Shown here piece by piece: positions 5,901 through 6,828 of a DNA stretch of 6,828 bases. The notes under the pieces are model-generated. The model saw only the letters and a list, made by a program, of their open reading frames with translations. It was not told the origin of the DNA and made no database searches. How positions within the stretch are numbered: the first letter of the stretch is position 1; every line of letters begins with the position of its first letter. The stretch is taken from assembly GCA_027073795.1 (NCBI GenBank), contig JALTEW010000335.1, positions 1 through 6,828 of the forward strand, read 5' to 3'. This DNA is from a bacterium (GTDB taxonomy: Bacteria > Desulfobacterota > S145-22). A program made the position numbers and the translations under genes.

Positions 5901-6350
5901 ATGGAAGTTATTTTAATGGAAGATATTGCTGAACTTGGTAAGATGGGTGATGTGGTCAAGGTAAAGGACGGGTATGGCCGGAATTTTCTCATTCCCAAGA
6001 AGAAGGCCATACAGGCAACCACACGCAATCTCAAAAAGCTTCAGCATGAAAAACAGTTGGTACAGCATCGTAGCCAACAGGTTCAGCAGAATGCCATGTC
6101 CCTGAAGGACAAGATTTCTTCGATGACGTGCGTGGTTAAGAAGGCCGCGGGAGAAACCGGTAAACTCTTTGGCTCCGTGACAAGTATGGACGTCGAGGCA
6201 TATTTAAACGAACAGGGGTTGCCCATTGATAAAAAACAGATTCAGCTCGAGGAACCTATCAAGTCGGTGGGGAGTTTTGAGGTTCCCATACGGTTGATGG
6301 AAGGGGTGATGGCAACCCTCAAAGTGGAGGTGGAAGCGGAGGAAAAATGA
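5901..6350 (+). CDS. rplI: 50S ribosomal protein L9
   Basis: L9 binds 23S rRNA near the L1 stalk and limits frameshifting and ribosome crowding. The 149-residue length is standard. The N-terminal RNA-binding domain has MEVILMEDIAELGKMGD and the family signature region VKVKDGYGRNFLIP (19-32). A long charged helix (about 41-75) joins it to the C-terminal domain, with KLFGSVT (88-94) and VPIRLMEGVMATLKVEV (128-144). The basic stretch PKKKA (32-36) replaces the more usual Gly-containing turn after the signature. AGGAGG five bases upstream is a near-ideal ribosome site. No clear promoter is seen in the 66 bases after the aldolase gene. The stop codon overlaps the dnaB start. Confidence 0.97.
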   Translation: MEVILMEDIAELGKMGDVVKVKDGYGRNFLIPKKKAIQATTRNLKKLQHEKQLVQHRSQQVQQNAMSLKDKISSMTCVVKKAAGETGKLFGSVTSMDVEAYLNEQGLPIDKKQIQLEEPIKSVGSFEVPIRLMEGVMATLKVEVEAEEK

Positions 6351-6828
6351 CACTCCCGTTGCCAAATCCTCCCACCGAACGTGTACCACCCCACAACGCA
6401 GAAGCGGAACAGGCGATTCTGGGTGGGATTTTGCTTGATCCTGATGCCCTTGGGAACGTGATTGAAATCATAGAGCCCCAGGATTTTTATCATGAAGCGC
6501 ATCAGGCCATCTACCAACAGATATTGGGCCTGTTCGACCGGGGAGACCCCATCGATATTATCACGCTTACTGAGAGCCTCCAGTCCCGCCAACTCCTGGA
6601 GCGCTGTGGGGGCGCGGCGTATATTACCGGTCTCACCGACCTTGTGGTGACGTCGGCGAATATCGTTCACTATGCCAAAATTGTCAAGGAAAAGGCCACA
6701 CTGAGAAGACTGATTCAGGTCACGGGTGATATCTTTTCGAGGTGTTTCGAACTTGATACAGAGGTGGATACCTTTCTGGATGAAGTTGAAAAACAGATCT
6801 TCGACATTTCGGAAAATAAGGTTCATCC
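6347..6828 (+). CDS. dnaB: replicative DNA helicase DnaB (N-terminal part, cut at right edge)
   Basis: DnaB is the hexameric helicase that unwinds DNA at the replication fork and recruits primase. The 160 visible residues cover the N-terminal helical domain: PPHNAEAEQAILGGILLD (14-31), PQDFYHEAHQAIYQQI, GDPIDIITLTESL and GGAAYITGL, then ANIVHYAKIVKEKATLRRL leading into the linker. The ATPase core (Walker A and B) would follow beyond the edge. The start ATG shares bases with the rplI stop in an ATGA overlap, with GGAGG four bases upstream inside rplI, so translation of the two is probably coupled. No intein or irregularity is seen in the visible part. Confidence 0.96.
   Translation, partial: MTLPLPNPPTERVPPHNAEAEQAILGGILLDPDALGNVIEIIEPQDFYHEAHQAIYQQILGLFDRGDPIDIITLTESLQSRQLLERCGGAAYITGLTDLVVTSANIVHYAKIVKEKATLRRLIQVTGDIFSRCFELDTEVDTFLDEVEKQIFDISENKVH

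Noticed and set aside
6242..6826. 194-residue minus-strand frame opposite rplI and dnaB
   Set aside because: Both plus-strand genes are conserved and intact, and the antisense frame has no recognisable domain.

Overview
The window reads as a stretch of chromosome from a Gram-negative bacterium of moderate GC content. The periplasmic protein TolB and a two-membrane-segment sensor kinase imply an inner membrane, a periplasm and an outer membrane. The ATGA overlap of rplI and dnaB and the aldolase/short-chain dehydrogenase fusion would fit a deltaproteobacterial-type or related lineage, but nothing here fixes the taxon. No mobile element, CRISPR array, tRNA or rRNA is visible. This looks like core and housekeeping sequence, not a defence or mobile island.

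Layout. Positions 1-859, minus strand: the 5' part of tolB, cut by the left window edge, with a strong divergent promoter but no ATG, GTG or usable TTG start. The best start is an ATA codon. Positions 860-969: a compact AT-rich control region carrying promoters in both directions. Positions 970-3057, plus strand: an OmpR-type response regulator and its membrane histidine kinase, joined stop-to-start. Positions 3058-3305: no convincing gene, ending in an extended -10 promoter. Positions 3306-3515: a small unrecognised gene for a 69-residue basic protein with a textbook Walker A motif. Positions 3516-3731: intergenic, with two hairpins and a possible promoter. Positions 3732-5834: a 700-residue fusion of a class II aldolase and an NAD-type short-chain dehydrogenase. 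Positions 5901-6350: rplI (ribosomal protein L9). Positions 6347-6828: the start of dnaB (replicative helicase), cut by the right edge.

How the genes relate. TolB belongs to the Tol-Pal envelope system. The two-component pair shares its upstream control region, so a regulatory link to envelope state is possible but unproven. The aldolase/dehydrogenase would split a sugar phosphate and process the aldehyde fragment, but no sugar kinase, isomerase or transporter gene is nearby, so its substrate is open. rplI and dnaB are translationally coupled; the fusion gene, not rpsF/rpsR, lies upstream of rplI.

The best leads are the non-AUG start of tolB, the apparently leaderless response-regulator mRNA, the miniature P-loop protein, and the orphan aldolase/dehydrogenase whose usual catalytic Ser position holds Thr. 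No clearly new multi-gene system is visible.
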